A DNA stretch of 44,532 nt from a virus. Where the stretch lies: positions 1 through 44,532 of IMG/VR virus record IMGVR_UViG_3300035698_014765; one strand, given 5' to 3'. Numbering within the stretch: position 1 is the stretch's first letter; each line of letters starts with the position of its first letter. Made by a program: the position numbers and the translations under genes. The notes under the pieces are model-generated. The model did not search any database. It worked only from the letters and a program-made list of their open reading frames with translations, and was not told the origin of the DNA. Shown here piece by piece: positions 24,321 through 32,922 of the stretch.

Positions 24321-25036
24321 GCTTCGTTCCTTATGCGCTTTGCGTACACGACAAGCTTGCCGGGTATTGGCCGCGTGACTTCGATTGGTGTGAGCGCTGC
24401 CATGCCGAGCATGTCTTTCAATGACTGTTCGGTGAAGTACCAAGGGTGCTCTGCCTTGAAGTGGTGGAAGCCGTTTGGCTCTGCGACGTCGGGCACGTCG
24501 ACGACGATCAGTCCGTTTGGATCGAGCAGATGTTTGCCGGCGTGGTCTAGCTCTGCTTGCGGGTCGAGGATGTGTGCAAGCACATCGTGATATGTCACCA
24601 GGCTGCTGCGGATCTTGATCATGCGTGCGCTGCCGGTTAAGACGCGCCCGCCGAACATCGCCGGATCTGGATCGATGCCGATTGCCCGGATACCCTGCTT
24701 TGTCAGGTAGTCGGCGAATGCACCGTTTGAAGCGCCAACATCGAGCGATGAGAACAGGCTGATCTTGTGTGCCTCTGCCACGCGCATGTATTCCGTCCAG
24801 CGTGCCCACGCGACCGATTTATCATGTTTGTAGCGATCTTTGTACGGAATGCAGCCCGGATGCCGGTCTGCTGCAGCATGGTATGCGCCGTAGTACTGGC
24901 CCTCGTAGTCTGCTGCTGACTGATCGCTGTGCAGGCGGATGACGCCGCAATCGCAGACCAGAAACTGCAGGTCATTGCGCTTGAACTTGCTGTTTTCCAG
25001 TGTGACTCCGCAGACGCACTGATCGAGCAGGCTCAT
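24317..25036 (-). CDS. Class I SAM methyltransferase with N-terminal zinc finger
   Basis: ATG 25036 overlaps the upstream stop (ATGA). 239 residues. An N-terminal zinc-ribbon (CVCG ... CDCG) is followed by methyltransferase motif I (SLDVGASNGAFADYLTKQGI), an acidic strand end (AIGIDPDPA), and motifs LVTYHDVLAHILDPQAELDH and LIVVDVPDVAEPNGFHHFKA. This matches Methyltransf_23/13-type enzymes often paired with sugar biosynthesis (C- or O-methylation of sugars). HxH-rich region may bind metal. Acts in cytoplasm, substrate probably a sugar nucleotide or glycan. Confidence 0.7.
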   Translation of the reverse strand: MSLLDQCVCGVTLENSKFKRNDLQFLVCDCGVIRLHSDQSAADYEGQYYGAYHAAADRHPGCIPYKDRYKHDKSVAWARWTEYMRVAEAHKISLFSSLDVGASNGAFADYLTKQGIRAIGIDPDPAMFGGRVLTGSARMIKIRSSLVTYHDVLAHILDPQAELDHAGKHLLDPNGLIVVDVPDVAEPNGFHHFKAEHPWYFTEQSLKDMLGMAALTPIEVTRPIPGKLVVYAKRIRNEA

Positions 25037-25596
25037 TGCAGGATGACCACGCAAAGACCGAAGCCGACGCTGTACGCGCGCATGGCGGCATTGCCGTCGC
25101 CAATCTCTGCCAGTGCTGGCGGGATGCAAAGCGCGTCATCGAAAACGAGCACCGCGCCCGGGCTGAGTCGCCTGCGCACCGCTGCAAACTCACAGAGCAC
25201 GCCGCTGCTTGTGTGGCAGGCATCAAAAAACACCATGTCGATGTCTTCGACTACTTCGGCTAGATGCTGGTCAGCGTCCTTTGTGTTGCCAGTGACGAGG
25301 TGGACATTGTGATGCGCGTCGAACTTGAGCAGCGTGTCTGAAACGTCCTTCATGTTCGCCATTGCGTAGCTGTCGATCGACAAAAGTTTTGCACCTGGTT
25401 GCAATGCCTTGGAAATGAAAATCGTGCTGCAGCCGTGGTAGGTGCCGAGTTCGAGCATGCGCTTTGGCTTGAACTGCCTGACCAGCTCGGCGAGCAGGAA
25501 CAGCGAGGCGTATCGCGCGTAACCGCTCTTTGTTGCCAGATCCAACATGCCTGCGAGATCGTCTAGTTGTTTTTGCTTTGCTCTGTCTGTAGCCAT
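25033..25596 (-). CDS. Class I SAM methyltransferase (Methyltransf_24/CmcI-like)
   Basis: 187 residues. Motif I is RMLELGTYHGCSTIFISKAL, motif II LLSIDSYAM, and motif IV MVFFDACHTSSGVLCEFAAV with acidic metal-binding-like DACH. The FDDAL strand follows (GAVLVFDDALCIPP). The fold fits small O-methyltransferases that act on sugars or amino acids. The start overlaps the GT9 gene end by about 34 bases; an internal ATG at 25548 is an alternative. The stop overlaps the next start. Confidence 0.7.
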   Translation of the reverse strand: MATDRAKQKQLDDLAGMLDLATKSGYARYASLFLLAELVRQFKPKRMLELGTYHGCSTIFISKALQPGAKLLSIDSYAMANMKDVSDTLLKFDAHHNVHLVTGNTKDADQHLAEVVEDIDMVFFDACHTSSGVLCEFAAVRRRLSPGAVLVFDDALCIPPALAEIGDGNAAMRAYSVGFGLCVVILQ

Positions 25597-26339
25597 GTCA
25601 GTATTTTCCCCGCTGCTGCATCTGGTTCGATGCGCTCTGCAATTTTAAGATGATTGTCGAAGTCGGTTCGGTCTGCCTTTGAGTGCCCGTCGTAGATTGT
25701 CGCTTGTGGCACTCCGAGAAATCCTGCCAGCATCATAATGCCGTTTTCCAGTCCAATGAAAGCCCGAGCGCCTGCCAGTTCGTGTGCAGCGTCAACGAAT
25801 TGCATGCCCTGCACAAACTTTGTGGTGCCAGGAATCGGCCTGTCCCATCTGCCGCCTACCTGTCGAACTTCGTAGCCAACTACCTGCAGGCGTGTTGCCA
25901 GCTTGCAAAGATTCACTGTGCCCCACTCTTTGCGGTGCCGGTCGCGGCGCTTCCCCTGACCGAGCATGACGATGTAATCGCCTGCGCGCCGAATGATGCC
26001 GAAGTCTGGAAAGACGTGTCGCTCGTAATCGATATCGAGATCCGTCTGCTTGTTCAGGTGTAGCAGCATTGATTCGATGTAATTGGCTGGCGGGTAAGCT
26101 CTGTACACCAGGTTGTCTGTTGTGCCGCGTGTTTCTCGACCGCCTTGCCCGAGCGTGTAGATCACATCGGATGCTGCGAAGGCCTCTGTGACGAATGCCG
26201 GAAGTGCTCGAGCGGACTTAAAATCGACGAACGCCTGAACGTCCGGGCGCTGCCTGTTTACGAACTTCAAGCAGTTGAGCGCCATCAGCCAGTCACCGAT
26301 CCCTGAGTAGGGTCGCTGCAGTCGAATTGATTGAGTCAT
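25563..26339 (-). CDS. GT9-like glycosyltransferase (ADP-heptose transferase fold)
   Basis: 258 residues from ATG 26339, which overlaps the upstream stop (ATGA); the frame is open further 5'. N-terminal IRLQRPYSGIGDWLMALNCL has the GxGD loop of heptosyltransferase-like enzymes. The C-terminal half has DYIVMLGQGKRRDRHRKEWG and ARAFIGLENGIMMLAGFLGV followed by PQATIYDG, the donor-binding GxE/N-G-x2-M-x-A-x-x-x-G-x-P pattern. Likely transfers a sugar in the cytoplasm. Confidence 0.7.
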   Translation of the reverse strand: MTQSIRLQRPYSGIGDWLMALNCLKFVNRQRPDVQAFVDFKSARALPAFVTEAFAASDVIYTLGQGGRETRGTTDNLVYRAYPPANYIESMLLHLNKQTDLDIDYERHVFPDFGIIRRAGDYIVMLGQGKRRDRHRKEWGTVNLCKLATRLQVVGYEVRQVGGRWDRPIPGTTKFVQGMQFVDAAHELAGARAFIGLENGIMMLAGFLGVPQATIYDGHSKADRTDFDNHLKIAERIEPDAAAGKILTWLQTEQSKNN

Positions 26340-27208
26340 CGCAACAGGCCTCTGCGTGCCGGACCGGTTTGTTCGATCAATGACGGGTCTTGCTGTGCAT
26401 CGCCAATGACCTGCAGCGAGTCTCGCCATCGATGTTTGTCGGCGTGCGCTATCTCAAGCACATCGCCAGCGGCGTACAGGATTGGTGTGGCGCGAACGTC
26501 GGCCGTGAACTTGACGACAAGGCCCGCTACTTCTTTGTAGATGTTGGCGGCCGTCTCTGGATCTGCTGCCGGTTTCTGTGCGTCATGCAGGGGAAATATG
26601 CCGCTGTCGACAAGCGGCCCGCCGAGCGAACGTACATCGCCTGTGACGATGTTGCGCAGGTGCCGCCAGTGTGTCAGGTGCGTTGACAGTGGTACGCGAA
26701 CGCCGGTTGACTTCGCGCCTTTGTCCTCTTCGTAAGTGCCGCCGACCCAACAGTCCATGCCGGCGAGATAGATTGGTGAGCAACCCATAGCCCAGGCTGC
26801 GTAGGTTGCCATCATTCCCGATTGGTGAACGCGCTGCTCGAAGATGCGGATCTCGCCGAATCGTTTTGTGCTGATGAGTGGCGTTGGCCATTTGCGCATG
26901 CGCGCTTCGATCATGTCCAGACACAGCGCGTAGTCGCATGCCCAGTTTGCAAGGCCGTGATCGTTTGATGAGAAGTAGATTGCCTCGCCCGGTGGTGGGC
27001 ACATTTCAATCTGTGACGAGCGCGAGATCCCGCCGCCGATAATGACGGCCGGTTTGCCGTAGTGAGCGTGTACGAAGTTCGACAAAGGCCGCTGCAGGCC
27101 TTGCCGATTTAGTGTCGCTGCGTCAGGTCGTTGATTCTTGTTTGATGTGGCGCTGTCCAGAGCGTGATATACGCACCGTGGACCCGTTCCATTGTCGCTG
27201 TTTCCCAC
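26336..27208 (-). CDS. MptE/DUF115-like protein, possibly glycosyl-linked
   Basis: 290 residues, with a core GKPAVIIGGGISRSSQIEMC then ANWACDYALCLDMIEARMRK and GMMATYAAWAMGCSPIYLAG. The pattern (IxGxGxSL-type loop, N, aD, a conserved D) is that of the DUF115/6-hydroxymethylpterin pyrophosphokinase-like family, related to motility accessory factor and sialyltransferase-like proteins that modify glycans. The first 55 residues overlap the tail terminator in another frame by 100 bases, so the true start may lie further in, at a non-ATG codon. First gene of the cassette. Confidence 0.5.
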   Translation of the reverse strand: MGNSDNGTGPRCVYHALDSATSNKNQRPDAATLNRQGLQRPLSNFVHAHYGKPAVIIGGGISRSSQIEMCPPPGEAIYFSSNDHGLANWACDYALCLDMIEARMRKWPTPLISTKRFGEIRIFEQRVHQSGMMATYAAWAMGCSPIYLAGMDCWVGGTYEEDKGAKSTGVRVPLSTHLTHWRHLRNIVTGDVRSLGGPLVDSGIFPLHDAQKPAADPETAANIYKEVAGLVVKFTADVRATPILYAAGDVLEIAHADKHRWRDSLQVIGDAQQDPSLIEQTGPARRGLLR

Positions 27209-27552
27209 GTTGTAGGTCCTTCTTCAAGTTCGTGAGTGAGCCCGCTTAACTTTTTGCCGCCGAGCTTGTTGACCATCCAGTCGCGCACTATTTCCAGTGC
27301 ATCATCGATGTCGGCTGGATCATCTGTAGTCGTGACGACTTGCACGGCGAAAGAGTGATCGCGCTTGACGGTTGTGCTGCCAGGTCCTCCCGCGCGTGTC
27401 GGCCGCTCATTGTGAAATAGCACTGCTGCTGATATTTCGTCCTCTTCAAGTTCTCGGTCTGCCTTCCAGCGGCGTGTTGTGAATTCAGCCGGTGTGCCTG
27501 ATTCGTTTAACGTGAGAATAATTGCATTTCGGATCTGCTGCAGGATTGTCAT
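27109..27552 (-). CDS. Tail terminator (gpU-like)
   Basis: 147 residues at the U position, before the tail tube gene. FTTRRWKADRELEEDEISAA and HSFAVQVVTTTDDPADIDDA followed by IVRDWMVNKLGG resemble the tail terminator/tail completion fold, with an ending ELEEGPTTWETATMERVHGA that matches lambda U and its relatives. It caps the tail tube to stop polymerisation. Its ATG overlaps the FII-like stop (ATGA). Confidence 0.65.
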   Translation of the reverse strand: MTILQQIRNAIILTLNESGTPAEFTTRRWKADRELEEDEISAAVLFHNERPTRAGGPGSTTVKRDHSFAVQVVTTTDDPADIDDALEIVRDWMVNKLGGKKLSGLTHELEEGPTTWETATMERVHGAYITLWTAPHQTRINDLTQRH

Positions 27553-27890
27553 GCTGGCCTGCCAAGCTCAAGTATCACCAGACCTGATTCGTCGCCCTTG
27601 TCAGGCACGCGCCTTTGAAACTGGAAGCTGCCCATGCTGATGCGTTCTCCCTCACGATCTACGCCTTCGACCTTGACGGGCATGCCGCGCTCAAGGTTTG
27701 CAACTGCTGTTACCAGCTGGCAATCGAAAGAGATGTTGAGGCCGACAAACGTGCCATCGGTCATGTTGATTTCGCGAGGCTTGTTGCTGAAAACGCCCGG
27801 AACTTCGACGGAGCCGGTGAGAAGAAACTCACCAAGCTCCGCGAAGATTTCCGCGTCTATGCGACGCTGCTCTATTGCAAGGCTAGACAC
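27549..27890 (-). CDS. Head-tail joining protein (FII-like)
   Basis: 113 residues starting at GTG 27890. SSLAIEQRRIDAEIFAELGE is an N-terminal helix; VFSNKPREINMTDGTFVGLN and MGSFQFQRRVPDKGDESGLV build a beta barrel. This is the architecture of the head-tail attachment proteins of lambda FII type, located between capsid and U. A weak upstream ribosome-binding site makes the start less certain. Confidence 0.6.
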   Translation of the reverse strand: MSSLAIEQRRIDAEIFAELGEFLLTGSVEVPGVFSNKPREINMTDGTFVGLNISFDCQLVTAVANLERGMPVKVEGVDREGERISMGSFQFQRRVPDKGDESGLVILELGRPA

Positions 27891-27901
27891 TTAGGTCATC
27901 G

Positions 27902-28921
27902 TTAGACTGAACCTGCGTGTCCAGTGAGCAGTACGCGCGGTCGTGTGCAGTAATGCACCGGATTCGACTGCGCATCAATGTCGACCCAACGATCTTTTGG
28001 ATCGACTGTTTGCTGCGCGTAGAACGGCAGGCCGGTCGTGTTGACGGTTGACAGGAAATTGCCCGGTGCGAACGCCGCATCGAACAAGCCGGGTGCACCA
28101 AGTGGGAAGAATCGCGCTTCATCTGTAGGGATGTAGTCGATACCACCAACTGAACCGCGATACTCTTCGAACATGATGCCGGCGTAGGCAAAGGTGCGAC
28201 GTGCGAAAGACTCACGCAGTGCCTGACCGTTCTGCCAGCGTTCGTAAGCTGCGATCGTTTCAGTGTGACTGATCAGCTTGTCCATGAAGTCAGCACCGAC
28301 CAGCGCATGAATGCCGCTGTAAGGAACTGCGCCCAACTCGTCTTCAATCGTGCGCTGAATTCCGTGGCAGGCGATTCGAATTGCTCCGCGTACAGGGCTG
28401 GCGGCATCCAGATCAAACGGGATTGCCGAGATCTTTGAAACACCGAACACGCTGTACAGGTCGTACAGTTCGGTTGTTCCGTCTGCATCGAGGATCACGC
28501 CGTTGAGCGCGCCCATGCGATGAAACTCCAGGGTGGCCTCGAAACTCTGACGAATGGTTGTCAGTTTTTCATTGACCTTGCCCTGAATCGATTGCAGCTG
28601 ATTCTCGCTGCCGAACTCGCGGATGTTCTGGATCTCATCTGCGTGCAAGCGATCTTCGACTGGCAGGTGAACCGCGTTGATCGGGATCATATCGCGGCCA
28701 ACATCGACATTGCGCTTTGCTGGTGCTCCGCGCGGTCGTGCTTCTACGAGGTACAAGACCCCATTGCGTTGCTCGATTTGCGCCGTGGTTGTCGTGATGC
28801 CGAACGAGCGAAACAAGTTCATTGCTCCGATGCGTCCGGGCACAAACGGCACGTTGTTGATGGCGGCTGTCAGCGAACGTAGGCTGAAACCATCTGCTTT
28901 GAAAACGTCAAGTGCTGACAT
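27902..28921 (-). CDS. Major capsid protein (gpE-like)
   Basis: 339 residues of the lambda gpE fold family. MSALDVFKADGFSLRSLTAA and NLFRSFGITTTTAQIEQRNG then LYLVEARPRGAP open the chain. HLPVEDRLHADEIQNIREFG forms the E-loop region, and RIACHGIQRTIEDELGAVPY ... SGIHALVGADFMDKLISHTE the P-domain. It forms the icosahedral shell and follows decoration and protease genes as expected. Confidence 0.9.
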   Translation of the reverse strand: MSALDVFKADGFSLRSLTAAINNVPFVPGRIGAMNLFRSFGITTTTAQIEQRNGVLYLVEARPRGAPAKRNVDVGRDMIPINAVHLPVEDRLHADEIQNIREFGSENQLQSIQGKVNEKLTTIRQSFEATLEFHRMGALNGVILDADGTTELYDLYSVFGVSKISAIPFDLDAASPVRGAIRIACHGIQRTIEDELGAVPYSGIHALVGADFMDKLISHTETIAAYERWQNGQALRESFARRTFAYAGIMFEEYRGSVGGIDYIPTDEARFFPLGAPGLFDAAFAPGNFLSTVNTTGLPFYAQQTVDPKDRWVDIDAQSNPVHYCTRPRVLLTGHAGSV

Positions 28922-28968
28922 ACTCGTATCTCCGGTTAATTATCGTCAGTTGCTGTGGCGTGCCGCTG

Positions 28969-29334
28969 TTACGACCGCAGCTTAAAGTTGAGTGCCAACA
29001 GATCGACCCGCGCTGCAGCTTGTGCTGCCGCGTCCTGCCCTGAGTCAAATACCAACCGGCCATCGTGGAGCTCTGCTGGTCCGACCAGAAGGGCAGCGCC
29101 TTCAACGTCTGCCAGTGATGCGTCAACATCGCCGTACAAGACGCCTGCTGCTGCTTCTGTGCCGTCACTTGCGCCATTGTCGTAGGCAGCGTACTTGCTG
29201 CTTGCTGTGATTTTGCCGATGACTGCACCGGCCTGCAGGTCTTGTCCAGAGACAACGGTAATCTGTTCGCGCGAGTAGTTGCCCAGCTCGCTGACAATGA
29301 ATCCGCCATCGTGTGGTAGGAGTTCGCTTTTCAT
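28969..29334 (-). CDS. Head decoration protein (gpD-like)
   Basis: 121 residues with EQITVVSGQDLQAGAVIGKI and AAGVLYGDVDASLADVEGAA followed by LLVGPAELHDGRLVFDSGQ, the lambda gpD/HDPD pattern. It stabilises the expanded capsid as trimers at the threefold sites. Located between protease and capsid as in lambda. Confidence 0.85.
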   Translation of the reverse strand: MKSELLPHDGGFIVSELGNYSREQITVVSGQDLQAGAVIGKITASSKYAAYDNGASDGTEAAAGVLYGDVDASLADVEGAALLVGPAELHDGRLVFDSGQDAAAQAAARVDLLALNFKLRS

Positions 29335-29381
29335 GTTTTGCCCTCTTGAAAGTGGTCAGGTGCTGCCGTTGCGGCGAAAGA

Positions 29382-29813
29382 CTAGCCGTTCAGGTTGCCG
29401 TTATAACCCGAATTGAGTTTGCCGTAAATTGCCTGCGTGTCGACGACCGCCTTTGGCGCGGGTGCGGCGACGGCTTCCTGTGCGGGTATTTCCGGGCTGC
29501 CGAGGGCTTCCATAGCTGCGCCAAGCTGCGATTTACTCTGGTTCTTCGGTGCTGCTTCGAGCATCGTAAGTGCCTGATCTACTGCCAAGTCTGTTGTGAA
29601 AGCGAGGTGGGTTGCGAACTCTTCGCGGCCCTTTGCATGCTCCGATCCGGTAATCGCCTGAATGCGCGTGCGCTCATCGGTGAAAGCCGATGCTACGGAT
29701 GCTGCAAGTGCTGATTCGTGCTCGTCTTTTGCTGCTTCTGCGACAGCCGTTTCGCCTTCTGCGCGCGCTGTTGCCACGGCGGCGTCGAGCTGTTCCTGGT
29801 TGAAAGTCTTCAT
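29382..29813 (-). CDS. Nested scaffold protein (Nu3-like, same frame)
   Basis: Within the protease gene ATG 29813 (MKTFNQEQLDAAVATARAEG) has an AAGAGG ribosome-binding site about 8 bases upstream, giving a 143-residue in-frame product that is the C-terminal coiled-coil part. This mimics lambda, where Nu3 is expressed from inside gene C. It would assemble the prohead interior. Confidence 0.65.
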   Translation of the reverse strand: MKTFNQEQLDAAVATARAEGETAVAEAAKDEHESALAASVASAFTDERTRIQAITGSEHAKGREEFATHLAFTTDLAVDQALTMLEAAPKNQSKSQLGAAMEALGSPEIPAQEAVAAPAPKAVVDTQAIYGKLNSGYNGNLNG

Positions 29814-30764
29814 ACTCGTTTCCTCTTGGGTTGCCGTGAGGCGCGTTGTGCTGCCTCGCCTGATGCTCAAATTATGGACCTCATTCGCAAACGTATTTAC
29901 CCTGTCTGCCAGGCCTGCGTCCAGTGCTTTGCGGCCCATAAACATCCCTGCTTGCGTGGATCGTACCTGTTTCTCGCCCATGTTGCGGTTTCTTGAAACT
30001 GTTTGGGTGAACATTCCGTACAAGATATCGATGTTTTCCTGCCACTCTGTCTGCGCCCGCTCGCTCAGTGGCTCGAACGGATTGCCGTCGATCTTCTTGT
30101 CGCCAGCAAACATGTATGTCACTGCGACGCCGCGATTCTCCATCTCTTTGCTGCGATCGAAGTGTGCTGCGACGACGCCGATAGACCCGACTGTGCTTGT
30201 CTTTGTCAGGATCACCGTGTCGGCCGCTGATGCCAGTAGATACGCTGCGCTGGCCGCGTACTCATTGGCGATGGCGGTGATTGGCTTCACGCCTCTTGAC
30301 TCGAAAATCCTGTCTGCCAGTGCAAAGCAGCCTGAGACCTCACCGCCCGGTGAGTCCACCTCCAAGATAATCTCGTCGACTCGCTCATTGTCCATCGCGT
30401 GCGCGTACATATGCTCGATTTGCGCATACGAAGTCATGCCTGACATGCTGTTCATCCAGCTTGAGCGCTGAACCAGCGTGCCGAACACTGGCACGATTGC
30501 AGCGCTGCCAAGCTCAAAGTAACGGCCATCGCGATTGTATTGCGCTGCTGATCCGGCCTGCATAACGACCTTTTCCAGATCGGCTTCGCTCTGCTCTTTG
30601 GTGCGGATCTGCAGGTCTGCTGGCGGCGTTTGCATGTCGAAGTCGAGGCGAGGCCCGAGCACATGCAGGATCTGCTGCAGCTTGTCTTGCTGAATCAACA
30701 GCGGTGTATCGAATATGCGTGCCGCTAAAAGCGTACTGCCTTGTGGCGCCGTCTTGTCATTCAT
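29382..30764 (-). CDS. Prohead protease, S49 family, with fused scaffold
   Basis: 460 residues. N-terminal protease part with DSPGGEVSG (137-145), the S49 SppA/lambda gpC core. The catalytic Ser is in NEYAASAAYLLA (S172), the general base Lys likely K223/K224 in DKKIDGNPF. SVGSIGVVAAH (193-201) is the conserved strand after the oxyanion loop. The C-terminal 140 residues (Gln/Ala-rich coiled coil) act as scaffold and end in GYNGNLNG. An internal start gives a separate scaffold protein. Start overlaps the previous small gene by 8 bases. Confidence 0.85.
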   Translation of the reverse strand: MNDKTAPQGSTLLAARIFDTPLLIQQDKLQQILHVLGPRLDFDMQTPPADLQIRTKEQSEADLEKVVMQAGSAAQYNRDGRYFELGSAAIVPVFGTLVQRSSWMNSMSGMTSYAQIEHMYAHAMDNERVDEIILEVDSPGGEVSGCFALADRIFESRGVKPITAIANEYAASAAYLLASAADTVILTKTSTVGSIGVVAAHFDRSKEMENRGVAVTYMFAGDKKIDGNPFEPLSERAQTEWQENIDILYGMFTQTVSRNRNMGEKQVRSTQAGMFMGRKALDAGLADRVNTFANEVHNLSIRRGSTTRLTATQEETSMKTFNQEQLDAAVATARAEGETAVAEAAKDEHESALAASVASAFTDERTRIQAITGSEHAKGREEFATHLAFTTDLAVDQALTMLEAAPKNQSKSQLGAAMEALGSPEIPAQEAVAAPAPKAVVDTQAIYGKLNSGYNGNLNG

Positions 30765-30945
30765 CGTCGTGCCCCTTTGCTTGCTGCTCGTCCTTCGTGT
30801 CCGGAACTAACGTCAGTTGCGGCCGTAACCCGCATTGCGTCGCGATGCGCCTGAGACAAGCAGTCTGAAATGAAATGAATGATTGGCCGCGAAGCGTTTG
30901 CTTTTGCCCGGGCTTCAGTTGGTCGATCCATCGAACATTAGTCAT
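30757..30945 (-). CDS. Small hypothetical protein, 62 aa
   Basis: Starts at ATG 30945, overlapping the portal stop by 8 bases and ending by overlapping the protease start by 8 bases. MTNVRWIDQLKPGQKQTLRG and SFQTACLRRIATQCGLRPQL. The double overlap in the structural operon is good evidence that it is translated. No family; might be a small connector or chaperone. Confidence 0.5.
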   Translation of the reverse strand: MTNVRWIDQLKPGQKQTLRGQSFISFQTACLRRIATQCGLRPQLTLVPDTKDEQQAKGHDDE

Positions 30946-32698
30946 CGTCTTTTTCCTCGTCTGGATCTTCGGCTGGCTCGTCTGGATCCGCTGGCGGAAC
31001 CGTGTCGTCCAGCTCGTCGCGAAACTCTTGCGCCTGTTCCTCATCGATCTCGCCTTCATCGAGCATCTGCTGAATTTCGTCCTCTGTCTCTGGCGCTTGC
31101 GGTGGCTCGTCAGGATCTGGCAATGCCGGTGCTGCTGGCCCTTCGCCTGCTGGAGCCAGGCTGATGCCGTGCAACTCTTCAAGCTCGCGAATGCGCACTG
31201 CTTCTGCGGCCTGCTGCTCCAAGACCTCTTCCCAATCCAAACCTTTTTCTGCGCACTCTTTTTCGAGCGTTGTGGTCTTGTTCTTGAAGGCAACTGCGAT
31301 CGCCTGTTCTTCTTTCATTGGATCGATGTGGCCGCGGCCCGGTCCAATCCAGATGCAACGGCAGTACGCTGCTTTTGCATCGAGAAAGTCTGGAGCTCCT
31401 GCCGGTGTTTCAACGTCGCCTTTGTCCATTGCTTCTTCAAGCCAGGCTGACATGTACTGCGTTGCGATCGCGCCTGCAATGAAATGCCGGCGACCTGAGA
31501 AAAACTTCCATGCCTCGATCATCGCTGCGCGGGCGCTTGAGTAATTCGTCTTGCTGTAGTCGCGCGAGAACTGCTCGTAGGTCATGTTGAAGCCGCCTGC
31601 CAGATGTCGCAGCACTGACTCATGAAACGAACCGAATGCAGCACTTGGATGCTTCGGCGTTTTCATTTCCAGCTTCTCGCCCGGGTACAGGTGAGGAATC
31701 TTGACGCCGTTGTAGCGGATAAAGCCGTCTTTGTGCCAGTCGCCTCTGTTCTGCATGTACTTGTCAACGCCATCGAGCCGCTTCGCTCGTGAATTCTCTG
31801 CACCAAGTGATGCGCCAATCATCTCCCATGCCACTGGTGACTCGACAACTGCTGCATACATTGCGTTGAGAACTGATGCCTGCAATGAGGATTGCTCCAA
31901 CTTTTCGAGCATCTTGTGCTTGCCAATGATACTCACGATGCCGGTTTTGCCGCGCGTCTGCCCGGGTCGCTCGCCATCGAACACATGCACAACCATCCTG
32001 CGGCCCCACGGTGTGAAGCGCGGAACCTTCTTGTACGTGATCATAGTCTGGAACTGCTGTGGATCGCCCTGCATATGCGAGGCAATCCAGTAGTCTGTTG
32101 GCTCGCCCATTGGTCCGAGCGCAACGCCTGCGCGCAGCTTTTCGCTGTCGCCTTCGCCGTCTGGATTTGTCAAACGTGCCGGATCGATCTGCTGTATGCA
32201 CGTCGCGTACTTTGCTCCTGGTCTGTTCGGCTGCCATTCGATTGTTGCGAGTGATTCAAAGCTGGTCAGGTAGGAACGATATGCCATCGATAGCAGACCA
32301 TTGAACGTGTTGCGCATGCTCGCATCGCAGAAACCGTCCTGATCCTCTGCCCATTCCCTGAACTTTGCCTCGACGTGTCGGCCCCAATCCTTTGCAACGT
32401 CGAGCGGAATGCCGAGCGCCTCTGCATTCGGCTTCATCGATAGCCGCAGATTTGGTCCAACGATGTTGTCCAAGTGTGTTTGCACAGCGCCCGATGTGAG
32501 GCCGTGATTGCGAATCAGGTCCTGCGTGCGTGCGCGAAGTACTGGAAGCTCTGGTAGCAACTCGCCATCGCCTGACATTTCGGGCGGATACCAACCACGT
32601 AACTCGTTGCTTGCCAGGTCTGCGCCAGTGTGCGCGGTAGTCATTGCCAGCGGATTGCCGGCGATGTCGACTAACTGCGATGCTGCTGATTCGTTCAT
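30938..32698 (-). CDS. Portal protein (lambda gpB-like)
   Basis: 586 residues of the lambda portal family. NELRGWYPPEMSGDGELLPE then LPVLRARTQDLIRNHGLTSG is the conserved N-terminus, followed by ATIEWQPNRPGAKYATCIQQ, a core KFFSGRRHFIAGAIATQYMS and an acidic, coiled-coil C-terminus (EIDEEQAQEFRDELDDTVPP). It makes the dodecameric ring for DNA entry and anchors the terminase. Its ATG overlaps the gpW stop (TAATG). Confidence 0.9.
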   Translation of the reverse strand: MNESAASQLVDIAGNPLAMTTAHTGADLASNELRGWYPPEMSGDGELLPELPVLRARTQDLIRNHGLTSGAVQTHLDNIVGPNLRLSMKPNAEALGIPLDVAKDWGRHVEAKFREWAEDQDGFCDASMRNTFNGLLSMAYRSYLTSFESLATIEWQPNRPGAKYATCIQQIDPARLTNPDGEGDSEKLRAGVALGPMGEPTDYWIASHMQGDPQQFQTMITYKKVPRFTPWGRRMVVHVFDGERPGQTRGKTGIVSIIGKHKMLEKLEQSSLQASVLNAMYAAVVESPVAWEMIGASLGAENSRAKRLDGVDKYMQNRGDWHKDGFIRYNGVKIPHLYPGEKLEMKTPKHPSAAFGSFHESVLRHLAGGFNMTYEQFSRDYSKTNYSSARAAMIEAWKFFSGRRHFIAGAIATQYMSAWLEEAMDKGDVETPAGAPDFLDAKAAYCRCIWIGPGRGHIDPMKEEQAIAVAFKNKTTTLEKECAEKGLDWEEVLEQQAAEAVRIRELEELHGISLAPAGEGPAAPALPDPDEPPQAPETEDEIQQMLDEGEIDEEQAQEFRDELDDTVPPADPDEPAEDPDEEKDDD

Positions 32699-32910
32699 TA
32701 CCAGTTCACCTCGAATGGCTGGCCGCGCTTGCTGGTCACTGTCTCGCCGACCAGATCCTCAAGCTCTGCGATGTAGGACTTCAAATCGTCCCGGTTTGCT
32801 GCCGTGTATTGGACTGTACGCTCACCGTAACGGACCGTGACCATTTTCTGGCCGGTTGAAAGCAGGTGATAGGCGGTGCGTGCCTCGACCAGCATCTCCG
32901 CGTTTGTCAT
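32698..32910 (-). CDS. gpW-like head completion protein
   Basis: 70 residues: MTNAEMLVEARTAYHLLSTG, QKMVTVRYGERTVQYTAANR, DDLKSYIAELEDLVGET. This is the gpW fold (helix, beta hairpin, helix) that stabilises the filled capsid before tail joining. It lies between the large terminase and portal as in lambda. Confidence 0.85.
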   Translation of the reverse strand: MTNAEMLVEARTAYHLLSTGQKMVTVRYGERTVQYTAANRDDLKSYIAELEDLVGETVTSKRGQPFEVNW

Positions 32911-32922
32911 GTTCGTGCCCCT

